From assembly GCF_005484985.1 (NCBI RefSeq), contig NZ_CP027942.1, positions 1,922,001-1,986,000 of the forward strand: a stretch of DNA of 64,000 nt. Direction: 5' to 3'. The notes beneath the pieces are model-generated. The model was not told the DNA's origin and did not search any database. It saw nothing but the letters and a program-made list of their open reading frames with translations. The DNA comes from Agrococcus sp. SGAir0287. Its GTDB lineage: Bacteria; Actinomycetota; Actinomycetes; Actinomycetales; Microbacteriaceae. This document shows, in pieces, positions 54,356 through 63,983 of this stretch. The position numbers and the translations under genes are program-made. Numbering within the stretch: the stretch's first letter is position 1; every line of letters starts with the position of its first letter.

Positions 54356-55846
54356 TCAGCGCGCCGGCAGGACGCGGAACTCCTCGAGGCCGTCGACGGC
54401 GTCCTCGGTCACGAGGACGTCGAGCCGCGTGCCCGTCTCCTCGTAGGTCTCGCGCTCGATCGTGGCGCGCTCGTGAAGGCGCGAGACGACCTCGCCGCGG
54501 TCGAACGGCACGAGGAGCGACATCGCGATCGTGGGCCGCGGCAGCAGCTCGGCGATCCGCTCGCGCAGCTCGTCGATGCCCCTGCCCGTGCGAGCGGACA
54601 CGAAGATCGCCGACGGCACGAGCCCGCGCAGCACCAGGAGCTCGTCGTCGCCCACGAGGTCGGCCTTGTTGAAGGCGACGACCTCCGGGATGTCGCGCGC
54701 GCCCGTCTCGCCGATGACGTCGCGCACCGTGGCGAGCTGCGCGGCAGGGTCCGGATGGCTCGCGTCCACGACGTGCACGATGACGTCGGCGTCGGCGACC
54801 TCCTCGAGCGTCGAGCGGAACGCCTCGACCAGCTGGTGCGGCAGGTTGCGCACGAAGCCGACGGTGTCGGCGAGCGTGTAGAGGCGTCCGTCGGGCGTCT
54901 CGGTGCGGCGCACCGTCGCGTCGAGCGTCGCGAACAGCGCGTTCTCGACGAGGACGCCCGCGTTCGTGAGCCGGTTGAGGAGGCTCGACTTGCCCGCGTT
55001 CGTGTAGCCGGCGATCGCGACCGACGGCACCTCGAAGCGGTCGCGGTTCGCGCGCTTCGCCTGACGAGCGGGAGCGAAGCCCTTGATCTGGGTGCGCAGC
55101 CGCGCCATGCGGTTGCGGATGCGACGGCGATCGAGCTCGATCTTCGTCTCGCCGGGTCCGCGCGAGCCCATGCCGGCGCCCTGCCCGCCGACCTGACCAC
55201 CGGCCTGGCGCGACATCGACTCGCCCCAGCCGCGCAGGCGCGGCAGGAGGTACTCGAGCTGCGCGAGCTCGACCTGCGCCTTGCCCTCGCGGCTCTTCGC
55301 GTGTTGGCTGAAGATGTCGAGGATGACGGCGGTGCGGTCGATGACCTTCACCTTCACGACGTCCTCGAGCGCGCGGCGCTGGCTCGGCGCGAGCTCCGTG
55401 TCGGCGATGACGGTGTCGGCGCCGGTCTCGCGGACGAGCTCGGCGAGCTCCTGCGCCTTGCCGCGCCCCACGTAGGTCGCGGGGTCCGGCGTCGGACGAC
55501 GCTGCAGCACGCCGTCGAGCACGACCGCGCCGGCGGTCTCGGCGAGCGCTGCGAGCTCCCGCATCGAGTTCTCGGCATCGTCGACGCCGCCGGCGTGCAC
55601 GCCCACGAGCACCACGTTCTCGAGGCGCAGCTGCCGGTACTCGACCTCGGTGACGTCCTCGAGCTCCGTGCGCAGGCCCGAGACGCGGCGCAGCGCGGCG
55701 CGGTCCGCGCGCTCGAGCTGGTCGCCGTCGAAGTCGCCGTCGGCCGCGTCCGCGCCGAGCGCCTGCGCAGCGCGGTCGAGCAGGCGCTCATCGCCGGGAT
55801 CCGCCCACTCGAGGATCCGGTCGACGCGCGATGTGCCCTCCGCCAT
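54356..55846 (-). CDS. hflX: Ribosome-associated GTPase HflX
   Basis: 496 residues. N-terminal HflX domain with YVGRGKAQEL and DTELAPSQ, linker GRGPGETKIELDRRRI-like region (here SRGPGETKIELDRR), G1 GYTNAGKSS near residue 281, G3 DTVGFVRNLP and G4 NKAD. Rescues or splits stalled ribosomes. ATG 55846 has GGAGG 6-7 bases upstream. Neighbour of lexA, miaA and miaB as in many actinobacteria. Confidence 0.94.
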   Translation of the reverse strand: MAEGTSRVDRILEWADPGDERLLDRAAQALGADAADGDFDGDQLERADRAALRRVSGLRTELEDVTEVEYRQLRLENVVLVGVHAGGVDDAENSMRELAALAETAGAVVLDGVLQRRPTPDPATYVGRGKAQELAELVRETGADTVIADTELAPSQRRALEDVVKVKVIDRTAVILDIFSQHAKSREGKAQVELAQLEYLLPRLRGWGESMSRQAGGQVGGQGAGMGSRGPGETKIELDRRRIRNRMARLRTQIKGFAPARQAKRANRDRFEVPSVAIAGYTNAGKSSLLNRLTNAGVLVENALFATLDATVRRTETPDGRLYTLADTVGFVRNLPHQLVEAFRSTLEEVADADVIVHVVDASHPDPAAQLATVRDVIGETGARDIPEVVAFNKADLVGDDELLVLRGLVPSAIFVSARTGRGIDELRERIAELLPRPTIAMSLLVPFDRGEVVSRLHERATIERETYEETGTRLDVLVTEDAVDGLEEFRVLPAR

Positions 55847-55859
55847 GCTCTTCCTCCAC

Positions 55860-55865
55860 TACGGT
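55860..55865 (+). promoter_or_regulatory. -10 box of the methyltransferase gene (leaderless type)
   Basis: TACGGT, 7 bases before the GTG at 55873. Confidence 0.4.
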
Positions 55866-55872
55866 CGGCTGG

Positions 55873-56472
55873 GTGACCGACCACTACTTCTCCGCCGCCT
55901 CCGGCGACGCCCCCACGCGCGAGGTGCGCGCGACCCTCGCGGGGCGCGAGCACTCCCTGCTCACGGCGCCCGGGGTGTTCTCGGGCGACGGCCTCGACGT
56001 CGGCACGGCCGTGCTGCTCGACGAGACCCCGCAGCCGCCGCAGTCGGGCGACCTGCTCGACCTCGGCGCCGGCTGGGGGCCGATCGCCCTCTCGCTCGCG
56101 CTTCGCGCCCCTGAGGCGCGGGTGTGGGCGGTGGATGTGAATCCGAGGGCGGTCGACCTCGTCCGGCGCAATGCCGAGCGTGTCAGCGTAGCAAACGTCG
56201 CTCCCGCGCTGCCTGCCGACGTGCCCGATGTTCGCTTCCAGGGGATCTGGTCGAATCCCCCGATCCGCATTGGCAAGCAGCAGCTCCACGAGCTGCTGCT
56301 GACGTGGCTGCCCCGGCTCGAGGTCGGCGCCGAGGCGTGGCTCGTGGTGCAGAAGCACCTGGGATCCGACTCGTTGCTGCGCTGGCTCGACGAGCAGGAG
56401 GGCCTCGCCGCCGAGCGCTGGACGTCGAAGAAGACCTTCCGCATCCTGCGCATCGAGCGCACCGAGGGCTGA
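55873..56472 (+). CDS. RsmC-like class I methyltransferase
   Basis: 199 residues. SAM motif LLDLGAGWGPIALSLALR near 70-87 and the catalytic NPP motif WSNPPIRIGKQQLHE near 137-151, pattern of RsmC/RlmG-type guanine-N2 rRNA methyltransferases, with a VFSGDGLDVGTAVLL start. Length equals that of single-domain RsmC. Convergent with dapF, divergent from hflX. Confidence 0.85.
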   Translation: MTDHYFSAASGDAPTREVRATLAGREHSLLTAPGVFSGDGLDVGTAVLLDETPQPPQSGDLLDLGAGWGPIALSLALRAPEARVWAVDVNPRAVDLVRRNAERVSVANVAPALPADVPDVRFQGIWSNPPIRIGKQQLHELLLTWLPRLEVGAEAWLVVQKHLGSDSLLRWLDEQEGLAAERWTSKKTFRILRIERTEG

Positions 56473-56485
56473 TCGGCGCGCTGCG

Positions 56486-57334
56486 TCAGACCAGGTCGGT
56501 CGCGCCGCGGAAGACGATCGCCGCAGGGCCGGTGAGCCAGGCGTGCTCGCCGTCGGGCCGCTGCTCGACGTCGACGCGCACGACGCCGCCGGGCACCTCG
56601 ACGCGCCAGCGATCCGGCGCGCCGCCCGCCCAATGCCGCGTCGCGAACGCCGCCGCCACGGCGCCGGTGCCGCACGAGAGCGTCTCGCCGGAGCCGCGCT
56701 CGTGGACCCGCATGCGGATGCGCCCCTCGTCGTCGGCGATGCCCTGCGGCACGACGAGCTCGACGTTGACGCCGCCGGGCGTCGCCGGCTCGACCTCGGG
56801 AGCGGCGTGGAGGTCGAGCGCTGCGAGCTCCGCGTCGTCGGCGATGGCGACGACGACGTGCGGGTTGCCGACGTCGACGCGCTGCCCCGGCCGCGCGACC
56901 GGGAGGCCGTCCACGCGCACGAGCGGCTCGCCGTCCTCCAGGCGCACGACGCCGAGGTCGGCGGAGAAGCCGTCGTCGACGGCGCGCACGTGCTTGATGC
57001 CCGCGCGCGTGCCCACGACGAGCTCGCGCACGTCGGCGAGACCCTCCTGCTCGAGCAGCCGAGCGAAGACGCGGATGCCGTTGCCGCACATCTCCGCGAC
57101 GCTGCCATCGGCGTTGCGGTAGTCCATGAACCACTCGGCGCCGCCGCCGAGGGCGCGCTCGGCCTCGGGCATCGCCGCCGTGCGCGTCGCGAGGATGAGC
57201 CCGTCGGCGCCGACGCCGAAGCGGCGATCGCACAGCGCGGCCACCTGCTCGGCGGTGGGCGCGAGCTCGCCGTCGGGGTCGACGATCAGCACGAAGTCGT
57301 TGCCCGTGCCCTGACCCTTCGCGAATGCGACCAT
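56486..57334 (-). CDS. dapF: Diaminopimelate epimerase
   Basis: 282 residues. Catalytic Cys83 in MCGNGIRVF and second Cys near 216 in LSCGTGAVA. Interconverts LL- and meso-DAP for lysine and peptidoglycan. A TAGGCT box lies 6 bases before the ATG. In the miaB-miaA-dapF neighbourhood common in actinobacteria. Confidence 0.95.
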   Translation of the reverse strand: MVAFAKGQGTGNDFVLIVDPDGELAPTAEQVAALCDRRFGVGADGLILATRTAAMPEAERALGGGAEWFMDYRNADGSVAEMCGNGIRVFARLLEQEGLADVRELVVGTRAGIKHVRAVDDGFSADLGVVRLEDGEPLVRVDGLPVARPGQRVDVGNPHVVVAIADDAELAALDLHAAPEVEPATPGGVNVELVVPQGIADDEGRIRMRVHERGSGETLSCGTGAVAAAFATRHWAGGAPDRWRVEVPGGVVRVDVEQRPDGEHAWLTGPAAIVFRGATDLV

Positions 57335-57340
57335 CGCTCG

Positions 57341-57346
57341 AGCCTA
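57341..57346 (-). promoter_or_regulatory. -10 box of dapF (leaderless type)
   Basis: TAGGCT, 6 bases before the ATG at 57334, in the 13-base gap after miaA. Confidence 0.45.
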
Positions 57347-57347
57347 C

Positions 57348-58241
57348 CTACGTCGTCGCCAGCGACTCGGCGATGCGGTCGGCTCCGACGGGGCCCTCGA
57401 CGTCGAGCGCGGGATACCGCTGGAACCACGACACCTGCCTGCGCGCGTAGCGCCGGGTGAGGTGCTGCGTCCGTGCGATCGCCTCGGCCTCGTCGATGCG
57501 GCCGTGCAGCTGGTCGAGAGCCTGCCGGTAGCCGATGGCCGCCTGCGCCGTCGTGCCGCGCTCGAGACCCTCGTCGACGAGCGCGCGCACCTCGTCGAGC
57601 ATGCCCTGCGCCCACATCCGCTCGACGCGCGCGTCGAGGGCGGCGACGAGCGCCGCGCGCTCGCGTCGCACGTGCACGATGGTCGTGCCGGGCGTCACGT
57701 CGGGCAGGCCGACGGGGAACGGCTCCCCCGTCGACGTCACGACCTCGAGCGCACGCACGAGCCGACGCCCGTTGTGCGGCCCGATCGCCGCGGCCGCCCG
57801 AGCGTCCACCGCGGCGAGGCGCGCATGCATCGCGGCCGTGCCGTCGCGCTCGAGGTCCGCCTCGAGCGCCTGCCGCAGCACCTCGTCCGTCCCGGGGAAG
57901 TCGAGCGGACCGAGCACGCTCGAGGCGTAGAGCCCGCTGCCGCCGACGAGGATCGGGACGGCGCCGCGCGCCTCGATCGCGGAGACCGCCGCTCGAGCGC
58001 GCGGCTGGTACCACGCGACGCTCGCCTCGTCGGTGACGCGGAGCTCGTCCATGAGGTGATGCGGCACTCCGCGGCGCTCGCCGAAGGGGAGCTTCGCCGT
58101 CCCGACGTCCATGCCCCGGTAGAGCTGCATGGCGTCGGCGTTCACGACCTCCGCCGTACGGCCGCGCTGCGCGAGCGCGTCGGCGACGTCGAGGGCGAGC
58201 TGCGACTTGCCGGTGCCCGTCGCGCCGACGATCGCGAGCAT
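57348..58241 (-). CDS. miaA: tRNA dimethylallyltransferase
   Basis: 297 residues. P-loop GATGTGKS at residues 6-13, NADAMQLYRGMDVGTAK, VGGSGLYASS and RRYARRQVSWFQRY. Adds the dimethylallyl group to A37 of tRNAs reading UNN codons. ATG 58241 shares its A with the miaB stop (TGATG). Substrate for MiaB encoded by the gene just upstream. Confidence 0.95.
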   Translation of the reverse strand: MLAIVGATGTGKSQLALDVADALAQRGRTAEVVNADAMQLYRGMDVGTAKLPFGERRGVPHHLMDELRVTDEASVAWYQPRARAAVSAIEARGAVPILVGGSGLYASSVLGPLDFPGTDEVLRQALEADLERDGTAAMHARLAAVDARAAAAIGPHNGRRLVRALEVVTSTGEPFPVGLPDVTPGTTIVHVRRERAALVAALDARVERMWAQGMLDEVRALVDEGLERGTTAQAAIGYRQALDQLHGRIDEAEAIARTQHLTRRYARRQVSWFQRYPALDVEGPVGADRIAESLATT

Positions 58242-59701
58242 CAGACGCGCAGCGACGGCATGCCGAGGCGCACCGGCACCGCCTCGCGCGGCGTGCCGGG
58301 GCGCACGGGGACGCCGCACGAGTCGGCCTGCGCGAGATCCCAGGCGTCGCCGGCGCGCGTCCGGCGCACGGCGATCGGGCCGGCGTCGGCCTCGAGGTGG
58401 AAGGGTGCGGCGCGCGTGATCTCGACGGTGGCGACGTCACCGGGCCGCAGGTCGTGCGCCCCGGGCGCGAGGTGCACGAGCCGGTGGTCGGGGGCGCGAC
58501 CGGAGATGCGATGGGTCTCGGCGTCCTTCTTGCCCTCGCCCGCCGACACGAGCACGTCGACCGTGCGCCCGACCTGCCGCTGGTTCTCCTCGTAGGAGAT
58601 GCGGTCCTGCAGCGCGACGAGGCGCTCGAAGCGCTCCTGCACGACGGCCTTCGGCACCTGGTCCGGCATCGTCGCGGCAGGCGTGCCCGGCCGGATCGAG
58701 TACTGGAACGTGAAGGCGGAGGCGAAGCGCGACTGCTCGACGACGCGCAGCGTGTCCTCGAAGTCCTCGTCGGTCTCGCCCGGGAAGCCGACGATGATGT
58801 CGGTCGTGATCGCCGCGTCCGGGATGCGCGCCCGCACGCGGTCGAGGATGCCGAGGAAGCGCGCGGAGCGGTACGACCGGCGCATGGCCTTGAGGATGCG
58901 GTCGGAGCCGGACTGCAGCGGCATGTGCAGCTGGGGCATGACTGCCTCGGTCTCGGCCATCGCGTCGATGACGTCGTCGGTGAACGCGGCCGGGTGCGGG
59001 CTCGTGAAGCGGATGCGCTCGATGCCGTCGATCTCGCCCGCCGCGCGCAGGAGCCTGCCGAATGCGAGCCGGTCGCCGAACTCGACGCCGTAGGAGTTCA
59101 CGTTCTGCCCCAGCAGCGTCACCTCGACGACGCCCTCGGCGGCGAGCGCCTCGAGCTCGGCGAGGATCTCGCCGGGCCTGCGGTCGCGCTCCTTGCCGCG
59201 CAGCGCCGGCACGATGCAGAACGTGCAGGTGTTGTTGCAGCCGACCGAGATCGACACCCAGCCCGAGTAGGTCGACTCGCGCTTCGTCGGCAGCGTCGAG
59301 GGGAACGTCTCGAGCGACTCGAGGATCTCGACCTGCGCGGCGTCGTTGTGCCGCGCGCGCTCGAGGAGCGTCGGCAGCGCGCCGAGGTTGTGGGTGCCGA
59401 ACACGACGTCCACCCACGGGGCGCGCTCGACGATGACGCCGCGGTCCTTCTGCGCGAGGCAGCCGCCGACGGCGATCTGGAAGCCGTCGCGCTCGCGCTT
59501 CGTCCTCGCGAGCTGCCCCAGCGTGCCGTAGAGCCGTGAGTCGGCGTTCTCGCGCACCGCGCACGTGTTGATGACGATGAGGTCGGGCTCGTCGTCCGTC
59601 GCCTCGGCGTAGCCGGCCTCGAGCAGCGAGCCGCGCAGGCGCTCCGAGTCGTGCACGTTCATCTGGCAGCCGAAGGTGCGAACCTCGAACGTCCTGGTCA
59701 T
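58241..59701 (-). CDS. miaB: tRNA-2-methylthio-N6-dimethylallyladenosine synthase
   Basis: 486 residues. UPF0004 domain Cys12, Cys in [10 protein letters not shown] near 48 and GGCLAQ near 82; radical SAM motif CNNTCTFC near 157-164; C-terminal TRAM domain. Thiomethylates i6A37. ATG 59701 has TACCCT 7 bases upstream; the upstream extension of the frame belongs to the lipoprotein region and is spurious. The last 60 residues beyond TRAM are a Pro/Arg/Ala-rich extension. Confidence 0.95.
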   Translation of the reverse strand: MTRTFEVRTFGCQMNVHDSERLRGSLLEAGYAEATDDEPDLIVINTCAVRENADSRLYGTLGQLARTKRERDGFQIAVGGCLAQKDRGVIVERAPWVDVVFGTHNLGALPTLLERARHNDAAQVEILESLETFPSTLPTKRESTYSGWVSISVGCNNTCTFCIVPALRGKERDRRPGEILAELEALAAEGVVEVTLLGQNVNSYGVEFGDRLAFGRLLRAAGEIDGIERIRFTSPHPAAFTDDVIDAMAETEAVMPQLHMPLQSGSDRILKAMRRSYRSARFLGILDRVRARIPDAAITTDIIVGFPGETDEDFEDTLRVVEQSRFASAFTFQYSIRPGTPAATMPDQVPKAVVQERFERLVALQDRISYEENQRQVGRTVDVLVSAGEGKKDAETHRISGRAPDHRLVHLAPGAHDLRPGDVATVEITRAAPFHLEADAGPIAVRRTRAGDAWDLAQADSCGVPVRPGTPREAVPVRLGMPSLRV

Positions 59702-59708
59702 GTCCTCC

Positions 59709-59714
59709 AGGGTA
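59709..59714 (-). promoter_or_regulatory. -10 box of miaB-miaA (leaderless type)
   Basis: TACCCT, 7 bases before the ATG at 59701; GGAGG also lies between box and start. Confidence 0.45.
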
Positions 59715-59718
59715 CGTG

Positions 59719-59750
59719 CGAGGGGGACGGCATCGCTGCCGTCCCCCTCG
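59719..59750 (-). terminator. Terminator of the first lipoprotein gene
   Basis: 14-bp perfect stem CGAGGGGGACGGCA with complement and TCGC loop, 19 bases after the lipoprotein gene stop and just before the miaB promoter. No U-tract. Confidence 0.75.
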
Positions 59751-59769
59751 TCGTCCGCGTGCGCTCGCG

Positions 59770-60252
59770 TCAGCCCTGCGTGAGCGTCATCGTGTAGCCC
59801 GTGCCGCCGACGCCGTCCGTACCCGTCATCTGGATGGGCGAGGAGCCGGTGTACGTGCCCGTGAGATCGATGCGCTGGATCTCCTGGATGTTCGACAGCG
59901 TGAGCTCGAGCGTGTCGCCGTCCAGCGACCACGTGTCGGTCGGGTCGTCGTAGGGGGTGTCGTCCTGGCCGCTCCACGCGGTGATGTAGAGCGTGCCGTC
60001 CTCCTGGAAGGTGAACGTGACGTCGATGGAGCTCTCGGGACCCGTTGCCGTGCCGGACCACTGCGTGTCGACCAGCGCGTTCGACGGCGTCTCGACCGGC
60101 TCGGAGGTCGTCGGCGTCGTCGTGCCGGGCTCCGTCGTCGTCGGGGTCGTGGTGGTGGGAGCCTGGGGCGACGGGAGCTGGATGCAGCCGGCGAGCGTGA
60201 GGATCGCGGCCGCGCCGAGTGCTGCGGCACCTGCGATGCGGGAGAGGTTCAT
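59770..60252 (-). CDS. Lipoprotein of unknown function, paralogue 1
   Basis: 160 residues. Signal peptide with lipobox LAGC, lipidated Cys23 followed by IQLPSP, a Thr/Pro/Glu-rich linker (about 29-57) and a beta-rich domain of 100 residues containing [33 protein letters not shown] and YTMTLTQG. The second lipoprotein 90 bases upstream has the same layout. No family recognised. Start supported by a TACGCT box 6 bases upstream. Confidence 0.75.
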   Translation of the reverse strand: MNLSRIAGAAALGAAAILTLAGCIQLPSPQAPTTTTPTTTEPGTTTPTTSEPVETPSNALVDTQWSGTATGPESSIDVTFTFQEDGTLYITAWSGQDDTPYDDPTDTWSLDGDTLELTLSNIQEIQRIDLTGTYTGSSPIQMTGTDGVGGTGYTMTLTQG

Positions 60253-60258
60253 GCCTCG

Positions 60259-60264
60259 AGCGTA
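60259..60264 (-). promoter_or_regulatory. -10 box of lipoprotein gene 1 (leaderless type)
   Basis: TACGCT, 6 bases before the ATG at 60252. Confidence 0.45.
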
Positions 60265-60333
60265 CGCCCGACCCCACCCGCTCTCCTGAATGCCTTGTGA
60301 ACGTCGCCTGGACCGTGGCAGCATGCGTCCCCC

Positions 60334-60382
60334 GAACGCCACGACGCCGCCGACCCTGAGGATCGGCGGCGTCGTGGCGTTC
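60334..60382 (-). terminator. Terminator of the second lipoprotein gene
   Basis: 20-bp perfect stem starting GAACGCCACGACGCCGCCGA with complement and a 9-base loop; 7 bases after the stop at 60390. No U-tract. Confidence 0.8.
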
Positions 60383-60389
60383 GTCGGCG

Positions 60390-60854
60390 TCAGCTCTGCG
60401 TCGCCGTGAGGGTGTACGAGTTGCCGTCGGTGCCCTCGCCCTGGAGGTTCATCGACCCGTTCTCGGCGGGACCCGAGTAGGTGATGTCGATGGACTCGCC
60501 GCTCGACTGGTCGACGATCTGCGTGACCGTGATCGTGACGGAGGCCGCGTCGCCGGACCAGACGTCGGCGGGCGAGTCGAAGGAGTCGCCGCCCCACGAC
60601 GAGAAGTCGACCGTGCCGTCGGCGTTCAGCGTGAACGCGACGTCGGGCTGCACCTCGGTGCTGCCGGTCCAGCTCGTGCCGGCGAGGTCGCCCGCCGACT
60701 CCGTGCCGCCGCCGCCACCGCTCGTGCCGCCGGTCTCGGCGGGCGTCGTGGGGTTGGGGGTGGTGGGTGCACCGGGCAGCTGGAAGCAGCCGGTCATCGT
60801 GAGCACTGCTGCCGCGGCGATCGCAGGCAGCGCAAGGATGCGCGTGGTCTTCAT
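60390..60854 (-). CDS. Lipoprotein of unknown function, paralogue 2
   Basis: 154 residues. Signal peptide with lipobox MTGC, Cys23 followed by FQLPGAP, Thr/Pro then Gly-rich linker, and a beta-rich domain with [34 protein letters not shown] and SYTLTATQS that aligns along its length with the neighbouring lipoprotein. Conserved Trp-Ser/Thr-Gly, Asp-Gly-Thr and final Thr-x-Thr-Gln. ATG 60854 preferred over an ATG 12 codons upstream because a TATGGT box lies 6 bases before it. Confidence 0.75.
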   Translation of the reverse strand: MKTTRILALPAIAAAAVLTMTGCFQLPGAPTTPNPTTPAETGGTSGGGGGTESAGDLAGTSWTGSTEVQPDVAFTLNADGTVDFSSWGGDSFDSPADVWSGDAASVTITVTQIVDQSSGESIDITYSGPAENGSMNLQGEGTDGNSYTLTATQS

Positions 60855-60860
60855 GCCGCC

Positions 60861-60866
60861 ACCATA
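60861..60866 (-). promoter_or_regulatory. -10 box of lipoprotein gene 2 (leaderless type)
   Basis: TATGGT, 6 bases before the ATG at 60854, with a weak -35 TGATCG 17 bases upstream. Confidence 0.5.
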
Positions 60867-60911
60867 GACCTCGTGACGGGCGACGATCATGAACGTTCGC
60901 TGGACGTCGCC

Positions 60912-61415
60912 TCAGCGCTCATCGTCAGCGAGATGCACACGGGCAGCCTCGATCGCACGACGGCTGACGCCGGACGAGAAGCCGCGTCTCACGAGCATGC
61001 CGGCGACGCGCCGTTCGGCCTGCTCGTCGACAGGACCGCGACGCAGGCGCTGCTGCGCGAGGGCGACGGCGCGCTCGAGCTCGTCGTCGTCGGATGGGGG
61101 TGCGACGCGATGCTCCTGGGCGATGCCGCGCCGCGCCAGCTCCTGCTCGACGACGCGTGCACCGGCCTTGCGGCGGCTCCGCACGCGCTCGGCGATCGAC
61201 TCCGCGAGCCCCGCGTCGTCGATGGCCCCCTCGTGCTCGAGCCGGTCGAGCGCGGCGTCACGATCCTCCGGCTCGACGCCGTGCTCGTCGAGGCGAGCCG
61301 CCACCTCGGCACGGCTCAGGGCTCGACGACCGAGGGCGCGCCGGGCGACGTCGAGCGCCTCCGCCGAGGCGCGCGCCTTCTCGGCGCGCACCTCGGCGAG
61401 GTCGACGACCCTCAT
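60912..61415 (-). CDS. recX: RecA regulator RecX
   Basis: 167 residues of helical repeats: ARRALGRRALSRAEVAARLDEHG, AIDDAGLAESIAERVRSR, KAGARVVEQELARRGI and a C-terminal third repeat. RecX inhibits or modulates RecA filaments. It starts 10 bases after recA, so both share the SOS promoter. Confidence 0.9.
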   Translation of the reverse strand: MRVVDLAEVRAEKARASAEALDVARRALGRRALSRAEVAARLDEHGVEPEDRDAALDRLEHEGAIDDAGLAESIAERVRSRRKAGARVVEQELARRGIAQEHRVAPPSDDDELERAVALAQQRLRRGPVDEQAERRVAGMLVRRGFSSGVSRRAIEAARVHLADDER

Positions 61416-61425
61416 GCCGGGGCCC

Positions 61426-62481
<1,056 letters not shown>

Positions 62482-62590
62482 CCTTCGCCCTCTCTGTCGT
62501 GTCCGCTCGCCCACAGGCAGCCGATGCTCGGCCGGGCGCAGCCACCGTGTGACCGGCGGCGTTCCTTGACCCGGCTCACGCTAGGCGGGA

Positions 62591-62610
62591 CCGCCGACAC
62601 GCGTCGGCGG
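62591..62610 (-). promoter_or_regulatory. Hairpin in the recA leader
   Basis: 8-bp stem CCGCCGAC with complement and ACGC loop, within the roughly 270-base gap between DUF3046 and recA. It could end the DUF3046 transcript or act in the recA leader. Apart from this and the SOS box the gap shows no gene. Confidence 0.4.
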
Positions 62611-62657
62611 CGGACCCCTCCTGTGCAGTGCGCCGGGCTGTGGAGCGCTGCGGGATC

Positions 62658-62687
62658 AGCGTACGCCGCGTTCGAACGAATCTTCGA
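62658..62687 (-). promoter_or_regulatory. LexA box and -10 of recA
   Basis: TCGAAC-GAAT-CTTCGA on the plus strand (62672-62687) is the SOS consensus TCGAAC-N4-GTTCGA with one mismatch. A TACGCT -10 candidate on the minus strand lies at 62658-62663, so the box would cover the spacer and -35. Expected leader about 170 bases. Confidence 0.7.
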
Positions 62688-62750
62688 ACGTCGCCGCGGC
62701 GTGTCGCGCGCGACGCAGGATGCGTCGTCGACGCGGCGGCGAGGGCGCGC

Positions 62751-62972
62751 TCAGCGCTGCGGCGCGCGGCGACCGGCGCCGTGCCGACGTGCCTCGGGCA
62801 CGTCCTGCGCCTCGCAGAGCGCGAGCCACACCGTGCGCGGCGCGACGCCGTCGGCGAGCGCCTGCTCGCCCGTGCGGCCGTCGAGGCCGGGCAGCACCTG
62901 GTCCGCGAGCAGCACGGCGCCGAGCCGGCCGAACTCCTCGTCGACGGCCCGCTGGAGCTCGCTTCCGCGCAT
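62751..62972 (-). CDS. DUF3046 family protein
   Basis: 73 residues. ELQRAVDEEFGRLGAVLLAD, GVAPRTVWLALCEAQDVPEA follow DUF3046, a small helical protein nearly always found upstream of recA in actinobacteria. Function unknown. ATG 62972 with GGAGG 3 bases and a TATCGT box 8 bases upstream. Confidence 0.85.
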   Translation of the reverse strand: MRGSELQRAVDEEFGRLGAVLLADQVLPGLDGRTGEQALADGVAPRTVWLALCEAQDVPEARRHGAGRRAPQR

Positions 62973-62980
62973 GGTCCTCC

Positions 62981-62986
62981 ACGATA
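62981..62986 (-). promoter_or_regulatory. -10 box of DUF3046
   Basis: TATCGT, 8 bases before the ATG at 62972. Confidence 0.35.
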
Positions 62987-62988
62987 TG

Positions 62989-63020
62989 CGAGGAGGGGCC
63001 GCATCCGCGGCCCCTCCTCG
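62989..63020 (-). terminator. Terminator of clgR
   Basis: 14-bp perfect stem CGAGGAGGGGCCGC with complement and 4-base loop, 24 bases after the clgR stop. No U-tract. Confidence 0.75.
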
Positions 63021-63044
63021 ATGGTCTGATCCTGATCGTCCCCG

Positions 63045-63374
63045 TCAGCCGGCGTACGACGACAGCTCGCGCACGAGCTCGTCGGGCACCGCGTCCGGGA
63101 TGCGCTGCAGCGCGGGGTCGAGCGCGGGCACGTCGATGCCCTCGAGCACGGCGAGACGGTCCCCCACCTCTCGCAGGATGCTCGACAGCGGTACCTCGAG
63201 CGCGTCGGCGACGGCGGCGAGGATCTCGCTCGACGCCTCCTTCTGGCCGCGCTCCACCTCCGAGAGGTAGCCGAGCGCGACGGACGCGCGCGACGCGACC
63301 TGGCGCAGCGTGCGCCCCTGCTGCAGACGGACGTCGCGCAGGACGTCGCCCAGCTCCTGTCTCAGCAACACCAT
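63045..63374 (-). CDS. clgR: XRE-family regulator ClgR
   Basis: 109 residues. HTH from about 8 to 60: [20 protein letters not shown] and [19 protein letters not shown], the latter diagnostic of ClgR-like regulators, then [14 protein letters not shown]. ClgR activates clp protease genes (and recX in corynebacteria). ATG 63374 with AGGGGGA about 5 bases upstream, preferred over the ATG 5 codons earlier. A TAGGCT box about 30 bases upstream suggests a leadered transcript. Confidence 0.88.
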   Translation of the reverse strand: MVLLRQELGDVLRDVRLQQGRTLRQVASRASVALGYLSEVERGQKEASSEILAAVADALEVPLSSILREVGDRLAVLEGIDVPALDPALQRIPDAVPDELVRELSSYAG

Positions 63375-63479
63375 GGGATCCCCCTTCACCCTCGGCGGGC
63401 CCCCAGCCTAGCGCTGCGCCCACCGAGACTTGACAACGTCAGCCTGGCAGGTGCTATTCCGCCGCGGACCCCCGCGCGC

Positions 63480-63983
63480 CTATGGATGCGCTGTGGGTGG
63501 CGCCCCGATCGTGCCGAGCGCCTCGAGCAGCGCGTCGAGGGCCGCGGCCACGGCGGCCGCTCGGATCGCGGCCCTGTCCCCTGCGAGCCGGAGCCGGATC
63601 GAGCGGGCGCCCGCGGCCGTCGCGAGGCCGACGTGCACCTCGCCCACGGGATGCCCGTCCTGCGGCTCGGGCCCTGCGACGCCCGTCGTCGCGACGCCGA
63701 TCGTGGCCGGGCCGTCGACGTCGGCAAGCAGCCGCGCGCCGCTGGCCATCTGGGCCGCGACGTCGCCGTCGACCGCGCCGCGCTCGGCGAGCAGCGCGGC
63801 GTCGACGCCGAGCACCGAGGCCTTCATCGCCGTGTCGTAGGCGACGACGCCCAGGCGCAGCACGGCGGAGGCGCCGGGCACGTCGACGATGGCGCTCGCC
63901 ACCGCGCCGCCCGTCAGCGACTCCGCGACGGCGACCGTCGCGCCGGCGGCGCGCGCCGCACGCACGACGTCCGCTGCGGTCAT
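63480..63983 (-). CDS. cinA: CinA-like C-terminal domain protein (nicotinamide-nucleotide amidase type)
   Basis: 167 residues, only the CinA C-terminal (PncC) domain: VAVAESLTGGAVASAIVDVPG at 16-36, GVVAYDTAMKASVLGV and ATTGVAGPEPQDGHPVGEVHVGL. Hydrolyses NMN to NaMN in characterised members. The pgsA-cinA-clgR order is typical for actinobacteria. ATG overlaps the stop of the upstream partial gene (ATGA). Confidence 0.92.
   Translation of the reverse strand: MTAADVVRAARAAGATVAVAESLTGGAVASAIVDVPGASAVLRLGVVAYDTAMKASVLGVDAALLAERGAVDGDVAAQMASGARLLADVDGPATIGVATTGVAGPEPQDGHPVGEVHVGLATAAGARSIRLRLAGDRAAIRAAAVAAALDALLEALGTIGAPPTAHP

Noticed and set aside
62700..62712. GCGACACGCC motif upstream of recA, as in the rRNA promoters
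   Set aside because: It lacks the GGAYTTG continuation and a spaced -10; probably chance in GC-rich DNA.
63429..63460. TTGACA on the plus strand upstream of clgR
   Set aside because: The matching -10 (TATTCC, 19 bases away) is poor and it would transcribe antisense to cinA; no plus-strand gene follows.
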